A stretch of DNA of 64,000 nucleotides from Loxodes magnus (lineage: Eukaryota > Ciliophora > Karyorelictea > Loxodida > Loxodidae). Under the pieces are notes generated by a model, which worked only from the letters and a program-made list of their open reading frames with translations, did no database searches and was not told the DNA's origin. Made by a program: the position numbers and the translations under genes. The stretch's first letter is position 1, and each line of letters begins with the position of its first letter. Shown here piece after piece: positions 22,075 to 33,839 of this stretch. The stretch is taken from positions 124,001 to 188,000 of the forward strand of contig CAMPDV010000015.1 in the NCBI GenBank assembly GCA_946699065.1. Reading direction: 5' to 3'.

Positions 22075-25000
22075 CATCAATTAATAAATTTCAACTAAAA
22101 GAGTTTTTTGACGTCTTTAATTGCAAGAATTGCTTCTTTCAATTACAGACGTTAGTAGATGTTTTTAAATTGTTTTTTAATCTTGTTTATATCTCATCAT
22201 TTTTCTTTAATTAGTTCTTCTTTCTATTCATCTTTAGCTTCTTCCTTTTTTGCTTTCTCCATTTCTAGAATCTCAAGTCTCCTTGTCATTAGCTTCTTGT
22301 GAAATATTTTGATCTATAAGTCTAAATACTCCAATTTAGATCTTGAAAATGAGTTTAGATATTCTTGATCATATAGTATAAGGCGCCTTAAGTCATAATT
22401 TCCGATCTTTTCCGATAATCAATTCATTATATTAGAATAGTACACACATTTAAAGATATGCTCGAAAGTTTCATACTCTCCACACATACAATAGGGATTA
22501 TCAATGGGGTAATGACAATCTTAAAGATCCTTACGAACATTATAAGTTTAGGTTCTAAGTCAATATTTACTGATAATTTCTCGTCTATACTATTTGCTTA
22601 ATTTAGTATAAGTAATTTGTGGAAATTGTTAAAGATTACCAAATTATTCAGTATATACTTTAGCTGTTTTCATTCTCATAAATTTTTTAGTAGCTATTTA
22701 GAAATATTGTTGTATTTTTTCTCTTATATGTTTAGTAAAAGTTTTAAGATTGGTATTATTCTATTAATTCTGCTGATCGATATTATAAAAGTCTGATAAT
22801 TGTTACACTTAATCGTAGTATTGAAATCCTTTTTTCCATATATTAATGAAAAGAGAGCCTATTGTTGATCTTGGAAAATCAATACTTTTTTATTTCATTT
22901 TATAGTAGAATCTGAAGAATTTTATAGCCATAATGTGCTTAAAGGGTAATCAATTCAGGTCTATATAATATGATTCATTAAATGTTGAAGTTGTTACTTA
23001 AAAAGCTTTTCTTGAAATTAATCACATGCTTGATTCTATTCTGTTCAGAACTCCAGTTACTCCTTTTTGAATACTTCATGGTACTAAGTCTCCTCCATAT
23101 TCTGCTTTAGGTAATGTAAAAAGTCTACATAAAGTTTTAAAATGTCAAGGAGTTACGTTCTTATATCTCATCAGTTAAAAAACAGCTTTCTTCATTGTAG
23201 CTATGTATTTGAATGCAACTTCTTTGCAATGGGGATTAAAATTCTTCTTCTGATGTAGAATAACTCCTAAATATGTTACTTGTTCTTTTTAAGTAATTGG
23301 TTAATTTCCTAACCATAAATTTAAAATTTATTATTTCTGATTCTTCTTTAGAAATTAGATGCATTCAGATTTGGTAACATTGATCTTTAAATGTGTTCAT
23401 GCAAAAACTTTATTTGTTTCATTTATTAAATTCTACATCTACTTTGCAGATTTGGAAAGCAGAATAAGATCATCTGCCCATCCTCTACAAGCGAAGCTAA
23501 TACTTGAATCCTGGTATTTAAATCCCAATTAGGTACTTTTACTTTCCAAATATCTAATTACTATGTCATAATACAACAATGCTAAAACTGGTCCATGCGA
23601 ACTTCCTTAAATAACTCCATTGTTGTATTATAAAGTTCTGGTGCTCTTTCCATCTATGATAAATGAAGAATTTAGGTTTTTATAAAACGATTCTAAGGCT
23701 ATTATTATTCCAAGTGGTAGTTTAACTCTCTTAAGTTAATCAAACAAGAGTCTTCTTTCTATTGAGTCAAACATTTTTTCAACGTCTATCAGTGTTGCTA
23801 TCAATTTAGTCTTACCTTTAGCACATTTCCGATAGTTATCAATTATTTGTTATATTATTCGAATTTATTAAGTTGTTTATCTGTTTTTCATAAATCCCAT
23901 TTATGAAGGGTGAATCAAATTTCTCTAATAAATCAGATTTTATAGTCTTTTTGTTAAAGCTTTATCATATAGTTTTAGAATAGTATTAATAAGAGAAATA
24001 GGTAGTCAGTTTTTCCAATCATCTTTATTTCCTTTTTTAAATATTGGAATTATCACCGATGTATTTAATTCTTAAGGGATTCTCCAAGTCTTAGCATATT
24101 ATTCAGAAAAGGATTAAGAATTATTAATAAATATTATCCACCATATTTCAGAAGTTCACCTTTTATTCCATCTGGACCAGCTGATTTTCCGTTTGGAATT
24201 TCTTTTATAATTTCTTATATTTCTTGTATGGTAAAAAGATAAAATCCTTATAAATATGAGAGTGGATAATCTTTAATTTCTTAAATATTATCGTATATTT
24301 TATCTATTTTTTAATTACTAAGACTTATCTATTATTGAGTTTAGAATGCTTGTTAAAGACACAATTTTCCCATGATTCAATTAATTTATTTTTGATTTCT
24401 TAATTAAAGTTCATAGTATTTCTCTTCATAGGATTTAGAATTTTCTTAGCTTGTGAAAACATTTCCTTAGAATCTCCATTAAGAAGTAGAAATTTCTTTT
24501 TTGCTTTGTTTTTTTTAAATTTTCATAGATTATACTTGAAGTCTTTCCAAAGTAGTTTTGCTGCCTCATGAAGATTAGTTACTTGTCAGTTTATTCTTCC
24601 AAATTTTATGTGAGCGTCCTTATATTCTGAGTTAGCTCTTTTTGCCTCTATATATTTCTTTGCGAGAGCTCGAGGAAGTTTGTTATAATTTGAGTCTGGA
24701 ATAAACGAACCTAATGTTTAATCAGCATAGTCTTAAATACTACTTTTGATGCATTCATATTAATCTTCAAGATTATCTTAATCTATTTAAAAGAATTCTA
24801 GATAAGTTTGTAGGAAAGATTCTTAATATTTCTGCCTATCTATTGCATCTTATAACCTATTTATTTTATATTTTCTCTTAGTTATCTTCTCCCAATAGAC
24901 TATAGAATTATTGATAAAGTCGACAGTGATATTTTAAAAGCATAAGTTTAGCTGATTTATCACAGTCATTATAAAAACCTTTTGTAATAAATTTAATATC

Positions 25001-25140
25001 TCCCTTTGAAGATTAAATTGTGCCCTTTCTTTTCTTATATAATCATAGTTAAAAATGATATTTCCAGAATTAAAATAAATGGTTTAAAATTAAAGTTAGT
25101 TATAGTCCCTAATTGAGTGAAAACATAGATTTTAATTATT
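22075..25140 (-). pseudogene. Non-LTR retrotransposon reverse transcriptase (LINE ORF2), decayed and 5' truncated
   Basis: Read on the minus strand from about 25140 to 22075, the reverse transcriptase blocks appear in order: a Lys-rich pre-RT region (LPRALAKKYIEAKRANSEYKDAHIK); the fingers motif GKSAGPDGIKGELL; PISLINTILKLYDKAL; motif A DVEKMFDSIERRLLFDQL; motif B GVIQGSSHGPVLALLYYDI; the catalytic motif C as WADDLILLS (usual YADD or FADD); motif D LKINVTKSECIQF; and motif E VTYLGV. At least three frameshifts interrupt it. At the 5' end HSIRDYN may be the last strand of an apurinic-type endonuclease, the rest of which is missing. The enzyme copies element RNA at a nicked target. This copy is dead, but its family is the natural source of the trans activity needed by the ORF1-only elements. 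Confidence 0.88.
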
Positions 25141-26182
25141 TCTTAAGAGAGCTTTGTGTAGAGTTTGTAAAATAAAGAAAGAATAATAAGTTTATATAGA
25201 CTAATAATGCATAACTAAGACTAATGAGTAAAAATTGAAGAATTTAATGTATATTTTAATAAAATTAGATTATAAAATAATTATATTAACTATATATTTT
25301 AATAATTAAAAACTAAATGCAAATATGAAAGCTAATAAGTTGGAATAATTATATTAAACTTAGAAAATATCAAATTGACAATTACATACAAAATACTAAA
25401 GAATCTTTAGAACTAATATTAAATATATTTAATATTGTCTCTTTTAAAAAGCGAAATATAAAGGAAATTAAAGTTAACAAATATTTAAAAAGTTAAATAT
25501 TAAATAACACTAAATTGAAGCATTCTATTCTAAATAATTAATATATTTAAGAAATATAAATCATAGATATTTAAATATTACTATATTTATATTTAATTAT
25601 TGCTAACTTTTATTAAATATTATTTATTTTTAAAACCATATTAATAAAAAACCAAATATTACCATTTTTTATTTACATTTATAAATAGCAATCTGAGAAA
25701 CCTCAATTAGCTATATAATTAAATCAAATAATCTACTCATTTTAAAATTAATTTGGCTTTTTGTAAAGAAAGTAGAACTTAGATTTATAAATTTAAGTAG
25801 TTATTTATAAAAAAAATTTAATTTAGCAAATACAAATTTTGGTGAAAATAATACTTTTATTGTTTGTGAAGAATCTGCATAATGAAGCCTGTTAAAAGTA
25901 TTCAACTATTAATAAATAAAAATATTTACCTTAGATAACAAAGTTGATTAAATTAAAATTTAGGTAAACTTCAAAAGTTTAATATTCTTTTAACTTTTGG
26001 TCTATTTAGCTTATAAAAATCTGAATAAGACAGTTAAAGCTAAATAAAGTGATTGGCATGATAACCAATCTTTAATATTTAGATTTTACAATTTTCTAAA
26101 GTTTTTTTTGTGTCATTGTCTGATAATTGCAAATAAATATTCTTTTTAAAAACTTTAAGAAAGAAATTAATTTAATAAAAAC
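25141..26182. other. AT-rich stretch, no gene supported
   Basis: Very AT-rich DNA between the LINE relic and the next ORF1-like element. Nothing recognised. Confidence 0.4.
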
Positions 26183-26195
26183 TAATATTTATAAA

Positions 26196-27251
26196 GATAT
26201 AATATAAAATGGCTTCAAGAAGGGCTTTTTTACCACCTCCTCAGAACAGGAGAGAAAACCAGAAGCAAATATTCTCACCACGTCTTCTTCAACTTAACGC
26301 TCTTCCTAATAAAAATAACCAGAAAAACAAAATAAATTAGAAGAACTAATAAAAAATACTAAATCCTACAAATTAAAATAAAGCGGACTTCTTCCATCAA
26401 AGGACAAGCAGGAACTGAGACAAAAATTCAGAACAGAAAAGTTGACACAGCTCTCAACGCCTCTATTGAAAACTGAAAAAAGAGACCACTCAACTGAATC
26501 GATAAAAATAATAACGAAGAAATAAAAAACAAACGAAGAAGGTAAAGTACGATAATTTAATATAAATCCTATTACCTTTGATTTAGACAACGTTGAAATA
26601 GAACAAATGAACTCTGAATAGATGAAACGACTGATTCATCTACTTATTAGAAACATAAAAAAACTCGAAGAGGAATTAAACTCCCAGAAGGAAGAAATGT
26701 TTACAATAAGTCAGGATCTGATAAACCATGAAGATGATGACGAAGTCCATATGGTAGACTGAAGAGCTAAAGTCGGAGTCTATGAGTCAATTTAAAATTT
26801 AGAGAATGATATTTGAGTATTGCAAGAGCAAGACGAGAAAAACTGAGTAAAATTAGATTCCAGACTTAAATTAATAGAAGAAAACCTGTAGAAACCTTCT
26901 TAAGGAATTCCAATGGAAATAGAGAAACAAGAAAAGATATTTCCTAGAGCAAGGAAAAGATGCTACATTTGCAACAGCACTTGACATCTATGGCGAAAAT
27001 GTCCCCAATAGAAAAGAATAAGAATGAATATTTGGAGTAATATTAACTATTAGCAACTGAAATGGCGAGCGACGGAATTCTTCCCATCGGGAAATGGGAA
27101 AATCTGGAAAAAAAAATTCTTAACTCAGATTATTAAAAAGAGAGAAGTCCAGGAAAAAGAGCACAAGGAACGAACATGTAGGAAAGGAGATTTGATACAT
27201 TTAAAACTTCAATTAAGCCGGAAGGCGAAAATCTATTTTAATGATTTAATT
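26196..27251 (+). mobile_element. ORF1-only retroelement with candidate 13-bp TSD
   Basis: The 13-mer TAATATTTATAAA lies at 26183-26195 and 27252-27264, just outside the coding part. Inside, ATG 26209 begins MASRRAFLPPPQNRRENQK. Near 26300 the sensible frame slips by one base and then runs on without a break: a basic segment; a coiled coil (MKRLIHLLIRNIKKLEEELNSQKEEM, then LENDIWVLQEQDEKNW); the zinc knuckle CYICNSTWHLWRKC near 26961-27002 (Trp from TGA); FPSGNGKIWKKKFL; and a basic tail to about 27243. No repeat tail is visible. Same architecture as the 15.1 kb element; the single slip may be decay or an assembly indel. Confidence 0.65.
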
Positions 27252-27264
27252 TAATATTTATAAA

Positions 27265-28813
27265 AAATAAATAAAATCTTTTAACTCAAAGACTTAAGTT
27301 TAACTATAACTTAAGATTGAATGATAAGTTAAATTTTGAGAATGAGAGTATAAATAGTTAACTATTTATACAATTAATTAGAATTTTAATTTCTATGTTT
27401 TTAAAGCTAAGCATTAAGTTTTTAATTTAATTTGGATTTTTTATTATAGCTTATATACAAATAAAGTAGAATAAGTTTAGTTGTTGTATAATTGAAGTTT
27501 ATATTATAAATATCTAGAGAATAGAGAAAGTAAAATTTCTTTATATTTCATAATTTATTATTTACTACTAAGATGCTTTTACTATTTATATTTGATAATT
27601 AGTTATTTAAATTAAGAATATGAATTAATGCATTCTAAGTTGCAAAAGTTAAATTTCTTTATGACTCAAAGGAAAGATAATTAAAGATAGATCTAATTTT
27701 AAATGTATAATTTAGATAGTCAGAATTAGTTTCTAAAATTATAAAATATAATAGTTAAATTAGTGATTTAATTTATCACTTTAAAATAATAAATAGCACT
27801 AATTTATTTAATTTTACTAGCAACTATTATTAAATTTATCTTTCCTACTTTTAGATTCTAACTAAACTTTATTATGTCCTTAAATGACTTTACTATCTTT
27901 ATTTTTGATCTCTTTGCTTTAATTATTGATAATGAAATGTTTTAATTAATTTTAGCATATAAAGTATTTGCATTGTAAAGCTAGATAAGACTAAGCATGT
28001 CTCAATTAAGATTTAATAATTTAGTAAAGTATTAGGATGATAGGCTACTTATTAGATGATGATACCTATTAATAATGAGAAGGATAATTAAATATTTATG
28101 TGTATTTAATGAGAATGCTTAAGATGTAATATAGATATCTATTAAATATTTATGAAACAAATAGCTTATTATAAAGATTTAGTTATAACTAATACATATC
28201 AACTTAATAATCCCTTACTATTTAAATCTCTCTTTAATTATAATCAACTATGCTACTATTCTAGTCTAGTTTCTAAATAATAATCACTTTATTAAGATTA
28301 TCAAAGTCACCTCATTTCATAAGAGTCTGAAGAATGAAAGCTTGCTTCTTAAAGTTCTATTCTTAAGTCAATAGCAATATAATAGATATAATACACTAAA
28401 TAATTAACTAAAATAAGATAATTTATCTATCATTTCAATCATTTGCTTCATATAAAAGTCTCATATTATTTATCCTGCTTCTATCATTAATCACTTACTG
28501 CTATCACAACATCGCTTTAAATTAATTAGTAGATATAAATTTTATTAAGGTAATAGCTCCCTATAAGCAGCTACTTAGTATTAAATATGAAATATATCAT
28601 TTTTAACATTAGTGATATTAATTCATTTAAATATAGAATGCTCCTGCTGTTTAGCAATTAAAAGACAAAGCTTATAAATAAGTAAGACATAATAACGAAA
28701 AGCATGCAATAAGATTAGATTCTTTATAAAATTAATAAATTTATTATATTTTACTTTTATCAAGCATCACTTTAATATAATTAAGTATTAATAGATGCTA
28801 ACTACTAAATATT
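27265..28813. other. AT-rich stretch, no gene supported
   Basis: AT-rich sequence between the ORF1 element and the first kinase. Nothing recognised. Confidence 0.35.
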
Positions 28814-29000
28814 ATGCTTAATAAATAACCCTCATAGTCTGACCAGAATGTAAAAGGATAAATATCAAACACTTTAACAACGTCAGATGATTAAACTAAG
28901 CTAGATTAATTAAAATTAGATAAACCAAGCTATTTTAATAAATTCTATGAAGAATAAATTCAAAAGAACCTAATAAATTACATCATAATTTCAAAATTTA
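28814..29000 (+). CDS. Doubtful small ORF upstream of the first CDPK
   Basis: From ATG 28814 a frame with Ser, Thr, Asp and Gln content unlike the surrounding DNA (QPSQSDQNVKGQISNTL, LDKPSYFNKFYEEQI) runs into the kinase leader in another frame. It is absent upstream of the twin kinase at 35207-37017. No family and no clear stop, so it may be a chance open frame. Confidence 0.18.
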
Positions 29001-29048
29001 CAGTACTCTACATATTAAAACTAGTTAATATTACCTAAAATATTAATT

Positions 29049-30859
29049 ATGGGAAATAGTCAAAGCTCAAGTTCAAAAACTAAGGGAATCTACACCTGCT
29101 TTAGCTGCTAATAAACAGATTAAATTTTATAGCAGCAAGATATAGATTAAATTGTAAATTAAATTGAAGAAAAATAAGTTAAAAGCTTTAGAGAGTTTGA
29201 TTATACTTCGTAAAAAACATTAAATCTGCTCCCAACAAGTAACTTAAATTCTAACTTCGCCTAAACTTTATAAAAAATAAGCTCAAACTAAGAATTGGAA
29301 GCTTCTTAAAATAATCATTTAGCTGAAAAGAAATAAAAGAAATAAAACTTATCTAAAAACCAAACTGCTAATGAAGTTCTGAATTTAGATTTAGAACTTC
29401 CATAGAACAAAATTTTTATGAGACAAAGTACAATACCCTTGAAAATCTAAATAGCCAGCTCATGCTTCATATAAAAGCATGACAAAAACTTTTTAGAAAG
29501 CTACGAACTATAAAATATAATAGGTGAGGGAAGTTATGGAAAAGTATATTAAGCGAGACACAAGTAAAGTGATAAAAAAGTAGCTGTAAAAGTTATGGAA
29601 ACCAAAAAAAATTGTAAATGAATACAAAGAGAATTTTAGATTCTTAAATATATAGTAAGTTTTTATTTTAGACACATCCCAATATTGTGAAGCTTTACGA
29701 ATTTTACGAAGAAGAAAAATAAACTTTCTTTGTAACAGAATATATAAAGGGAGATAATCTATCTAAGATAATAAATTAAAATTATTAAATAAAGGAATTA
29801 AAAGTAAAGGTTATAATGAAATAAATTCTATAGGGTGTCTCCTATTTTCGCTCTATTGGAGTTTTACATAGAGATCTCAAGCTGGAAAATATTATATGCA
29901 ATAACTTCGATACTTTAAATTAGATATAGATCAAAATAATAGATTTCGGACTTTCCATAAACCAGATAAGTCTCTAAGGTTAGCATTTATTAGGTACTCT
30001 GTACTATATGTCGCCTGAATCTTTTTCTGGCTTTTTTTCATATAAAAGTGATATATGAAGTTGTGGAGTTATTTTATACACCCTTTTAGCCAGAGTTTTT
30101 CCTTTCAAAAAGTACAATATAGAAAGTTGTATTAGACAAAGTAAATAAACAAATGGTGAAAAAATAGATTTCACTAAGCTGAAAGTGAAGTTTGGGTAGC
30201 AAGAGTGAGAGTAAATTTCAGAATAAGCCAAAGACTTAATCAAGAAAATGCTGGAAATAGATCCTAAAAAAAGATTCAGTGCTAAAAAATGTTTAAAACA
30301 CGAATGGTTCAGTGATGTTATGAAAGAGCCAAGCAAAAAGAAGGAGGAATGTTTAGAAACGCTGCTATCATTTTCAATAAAGAAAAAAATAACAATAGCC
30401 ATCTATTGGTATATAGTGTCTTAATTAATGGACACCTAGGAATTTAATGACTTAAAGTAGGGTTTCATAGCAATTGATAAAGACTAAGATGGAAGAATTT
30501 CCTTTGGAGATTTACTAAAATCTTTCAAAAAAATAAAAAAATATGAAATAAAGAAAGAAGAAGTCAAGCAGATTTTCTATAATTTAGATATTAACAATAG
30601 TGGATACTTAGAATGAGACAAATTTCTTGTTGCTTGCCTTTAGTGGAAAAAAATACTAATGGAAGACAAAAAACTTGATCTAGTGATCTAAATCCTTGCT
30701 TTTAAAAATGCAAGCAAGATTGGAAAAGAGAATTTTTAAGAGTTTTTTAAAGGAAAATTAGATGAACATTAGATATAAGAAGTTTTGAATGAAATAGAAT
30801 TTGATGGTTAGAACTCCATTAGTATTGAGAGGTTTAAAGAAATGATGCTGGAAAATTGA
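29049..30859 (+). CDS. Calcium-dependent protein kinase (CDPK), left palindrome copy
   Basis: 597 aa from two exons (29049-29654, 29672-30859), ATG to TGA 30857-30859. MGNSQSSSS is a candidate N-myristoylation start, followed by a variable Gln/Ser-rich leader. Kinase domain: Gly loop GEGSYG at 159-164, VAVK lysine 181, HRDLKLEN with Asp270, DFG Asp293, and DIWSCG, whose Trp is TGA 30056-30058. After an autoinhibitory-junction-like helix come EF hands DKDQDGRISFGD (471-482) and DINNSGYLEWDK (508-519), both with good Ca ligands. Two C-terminal EF hands look degenerate. CDPKs phosphorylate Ser/Thr targets upon Ca rise, typically at membranes when acylated. All paralogs place TGA after the last helix (MMLEN or similar), which fixes the stop. 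Confidence 0.93.
29655..29671 (+). other. 17-nt spliceosomal intron
   Basis: GTAAGTTTTTATTTTAG, phase 0, between the REFQILKYI and THPNIV segments of the kinase N lobe. Removing it restores the frame across a highly conserved block, and the three full-length paralogs have an intron at the identical place. Confidence 0.92.
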
Positions 30860-30989
30860 TGTTGCTTTCGTATATTAATATTTATAAAAATTAATTGATT
30901 TCTAAAATAATTTGTTTATTTATTAAAATAGCCTAAATGGAAATGATTAAATAGAAATTATTTATAATGCATAATCTGCTAAAATTAAA

Positions 30990-32260
30990 TATAAACACTC
31001 AAATATAAATTAATGAAATTTAATTTTATAATTTTCTATAATTAAAGCTAATTTTTATTTATTCATTTAAAAAATAAAAAATAATAACCAAAGTCTTATC
31101 ATTAGCAGCAAATTCATAATGTAAAAGTTTAGACTTAGATAATAATTGTTTTTTTCTATGAACTTAAATTTTTTAATTTAGATTAAATTGAAATGAATGC
31201 AACAATTAATTACTCTGAATCAATAAATAAGTATTTTTTATAATAAATCCTTTAATTTAGTTTTTTTATTTTAGTATATTTATTTAATTGATCTAAAATA
31301 ATAAGCAAGTGCAAGTTTAGGTATAGACAAACTAAATTCCTAATTATTATATCTTCTTATTAATAATTCTAATTTATCTAATAAAATAATTAATTTGATA
31401 TTAAATATAGTTGATAAATATAAATTAATGGAACTATCTAATGATGAATATTCTAAATTTAGCTATATTTTCAATTGCTTTAATAAAATATACTATCTAC
31501 TATTAATAGAATATATATAATTATATTTAGTTTTTTTATTTTATCTATAATATCTTTCAGTTACATTTTGCTAGGGTTTTTAAAAGTAAAATTATGTTTG
31601 CTTCTTAAAGAGGAATCCTAAGAAAGTTTATATATCTAGCAATTATAAAGATTATTTGATTACAGTTAAAAATATAATTTCTATATTATTCTTTAATTAT
31701 CTTTAGCAACTTAAAGTTTAAGCTTTAATAATGTATTAGGCAAACTTAATAAAGCTTGGATTAGTTTATTGCTAAACTTAAATTATTATGCTTATTATTA
31801 GTTCATATAATTGCTAATTTAGTGATTTTATAAAGCTTAAATAATTCTATAATGCTATTTCTAACTACTAAGATAAAATAAACTCTCCTAAAAAGTATAA
31901 AAGAATGCTTTAGTTATTAATAGGATATAATCTCTACAAACTTAAAAAGAAATATCAACTTTTGCTATTTAAGCAGCTTTTTTATCTACCTAAAATAAAT
32001 TAAATTGCTAAGGAACTATATTTATGAAATATTGGGATTGCTTTAAGAAAGTTATAAGGAATAAGTATTTATAACAAAATAGATAAAAAGAATAATAAAC
32101 GTAAGATGTTTTATTATATACTATTAACTCTTTGTAATAACCAATTTCTAAGTTTCAATTTTTTTATTTTTAGAATGAGTTAGAATTTAAATTAAAGGAG
32201 ATATAAGAACTGCCTTGTGTTATTATAAAAGGAACTAAAAAGTTATTTAAATATTAAGAA
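30990..32260. other. AT-rich left spacer of the palindrome
   Basis: The first bases after the kinase stop (to about 30985) still match the twin copy in reverse. Beyond that the sequence is unique and AT-rich. No gene recognised. Confidence 0.4.
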
Positions 32261-32322
32261 TTTAAATAAAAGTATATTTATATCTTTTATTTATTTTTTA
32301 TTATTTATAAAACACTAAAATA

Positions 32323-32395
32323 TTCCACATCCGGGACTCGAACCCGGGTCTTTCGGGTGAAAGCCGAATATCCTAACCTGCTAGACTAATGTGGA
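32323..32395 (-). tRNA. tRNA-Glu (TTC)
   Basis: 73 nt, perfect acceptor (TCCACAT/ATGTGGA), anticodon (TTCGG/CCGAA) and T stems (CCGGG/CCCGG), anticodon TTC in loop CTTTCAC and T loop TTCGAGT. Matches eukaryotic tRNA-Glu throughout. Identical to the plus-strand copy at 33698, its palindrome partner. The 3' flank is most like that of the 7270 copy. Confidence 0.95.
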
Positions 32396-32699
32396 TTTAT
32401 AAATAACCTTAGCTAAAATTTAAAAACTACTTTACTTTAAAAGGATAACTCTCTTTTCTTTAAAAATATTCTTTCTGCATTTTCTCATAAAGAAAATGAA
32501 GGAAAAATTAAATATTAGACTACGAAATTATATATCATTTTACAAATTGAAGAGCTAATAGTTTTCTTATATTGAAACGTTAAGTAGATTTTGTAATTTT
32601 CTTTTTAATAAATAATAAATTGAATGCTTTTCAAATCTACAACTAAGCTATAACTCTCTATTTAAAATATATTGTAAAGGTATTAGAGTATGTGGCAAT

Positions 32700-33065
32700 T
32701 AGAGTGTGAAAAGAAGAAAAACTAGCAATCAAACTTGGTTGGTTCTGATTTTTTTTACATTTTTAAGAGCTACTCTTTCTTATCTTGCCAGAAGTACTAA
32801 TTTCAGAATTTATCTTATATGAGCAGACTTCAGCTGCTTCTTAGATATTTCTTCGATTTAACTTTTTCTTATTTATTTTTTTATGTACTTAATTTATTCC
32901 TCGTTGTTAGATTTTTTCTGCTCATTATAAATAATTTTAGAAAAGATCATGTTTTTGAGAAATCGATTATCGAGAATTTGCATACTGTTTCCTTTCCTTC
33001 TACAATGGTGTTGCTTAGAAGCCCTTTTTCATTCTTCATTCCATTTTTCTTATGCATTCTTAAGT
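32700..33065 (-). pseudogene. ORF1-like element fragment at the palindrome centre
   Basis: The region contains GCCAGAAGTACTAATTTC followed by GCAGACTTCAGCTGCTTCTTAG, which align with the coiled-coil leader of the minus-strand ORF1 relics at 20660-20720 and 9190-9250. The rest is too diverged to read. It sits exactly between the two tRNA-Glu genes, at the symmetry axis. Confidence 0.5.
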
Positions 33066-33697
33066 TAAAGTTTAATAAAATAAAAATAAATGGATCTAAG
33101 AAAGCAGCCTTTTATAATCGATTATTTTAAACTAGATTTTAAATAGCACTGCTATATTCTTATTCATTTTTATACTTCAATCATTTCATTAAAAATAGCT
33201 TGGTTTTAGTAAAAGAGAAAACTCTACTTTAGTGTTGTAAGATAAAATAACTATTATTATAATAAAATTAATAAGCAACTCTATAATCTATCACTAATTT
33301 TTATAATTCATTAATCTTATAAATCATCAAAATTTGAATGTCATCAAACCATTATTTATAATACAACCAAGTTCTCTTGTTAGTTAACTATAGAAATTGA
33401 ATATTATATTAAGAAATATTTTAAATAAAGAGTTATAACTTAGTTGTTTATTTGAGATGCAATATATTTATGCTTTGTTAAGTTAATAAAGTCAAATTAT
33501 AAAGATTACTTAACAGTTTAATATAAGGAAACTATTAGCTCTTCAATTTATTAGATGATATATAATTTCGTAGTCTAATATTTAATTTTACCTTCATTTT
33601 CTTTATGAGAAAATGCAGAAAGAATATTTTTAAAGAAAAGAGAGTTATCCTTTTAAAGTAAAGTAGTTTTTAAATTTTAGCTAAGGTTATTTATAAA

Positions 33698-33770
33698 TCC
33701 ACATTAGTCTAGCAGGTTAGGATATTCGGCTTTCACCCGAAAGACCCGGGTTCGAGTCCCGGATGTGGAA
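33698..33770 (+). tRNA. tRNA-Glu (TTC)
   Basis: Identical in sequence to 32323-32395 but on the plus strand, with all stems paired and canonical T loop TTCGAGT. Its 5' flank (33120-33697) is also found upstream of the decayed copy at 16953. Expected to be functional. Confidence 0.95.
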
Positions 33771-33839
33771 TATTTTAGTGTTTTATAAATAATAAAAAAT
33801 AAATAAAAGATATAAATATACTTTTATCTCCTTTTATAA

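Noticed and set aside
30004..30402. Minus-strand ORF of 132 codons, and its twin at 35664-35924
   Set aside because: Antisense shadow of the CDPK kinase domain in both palindrome arms.
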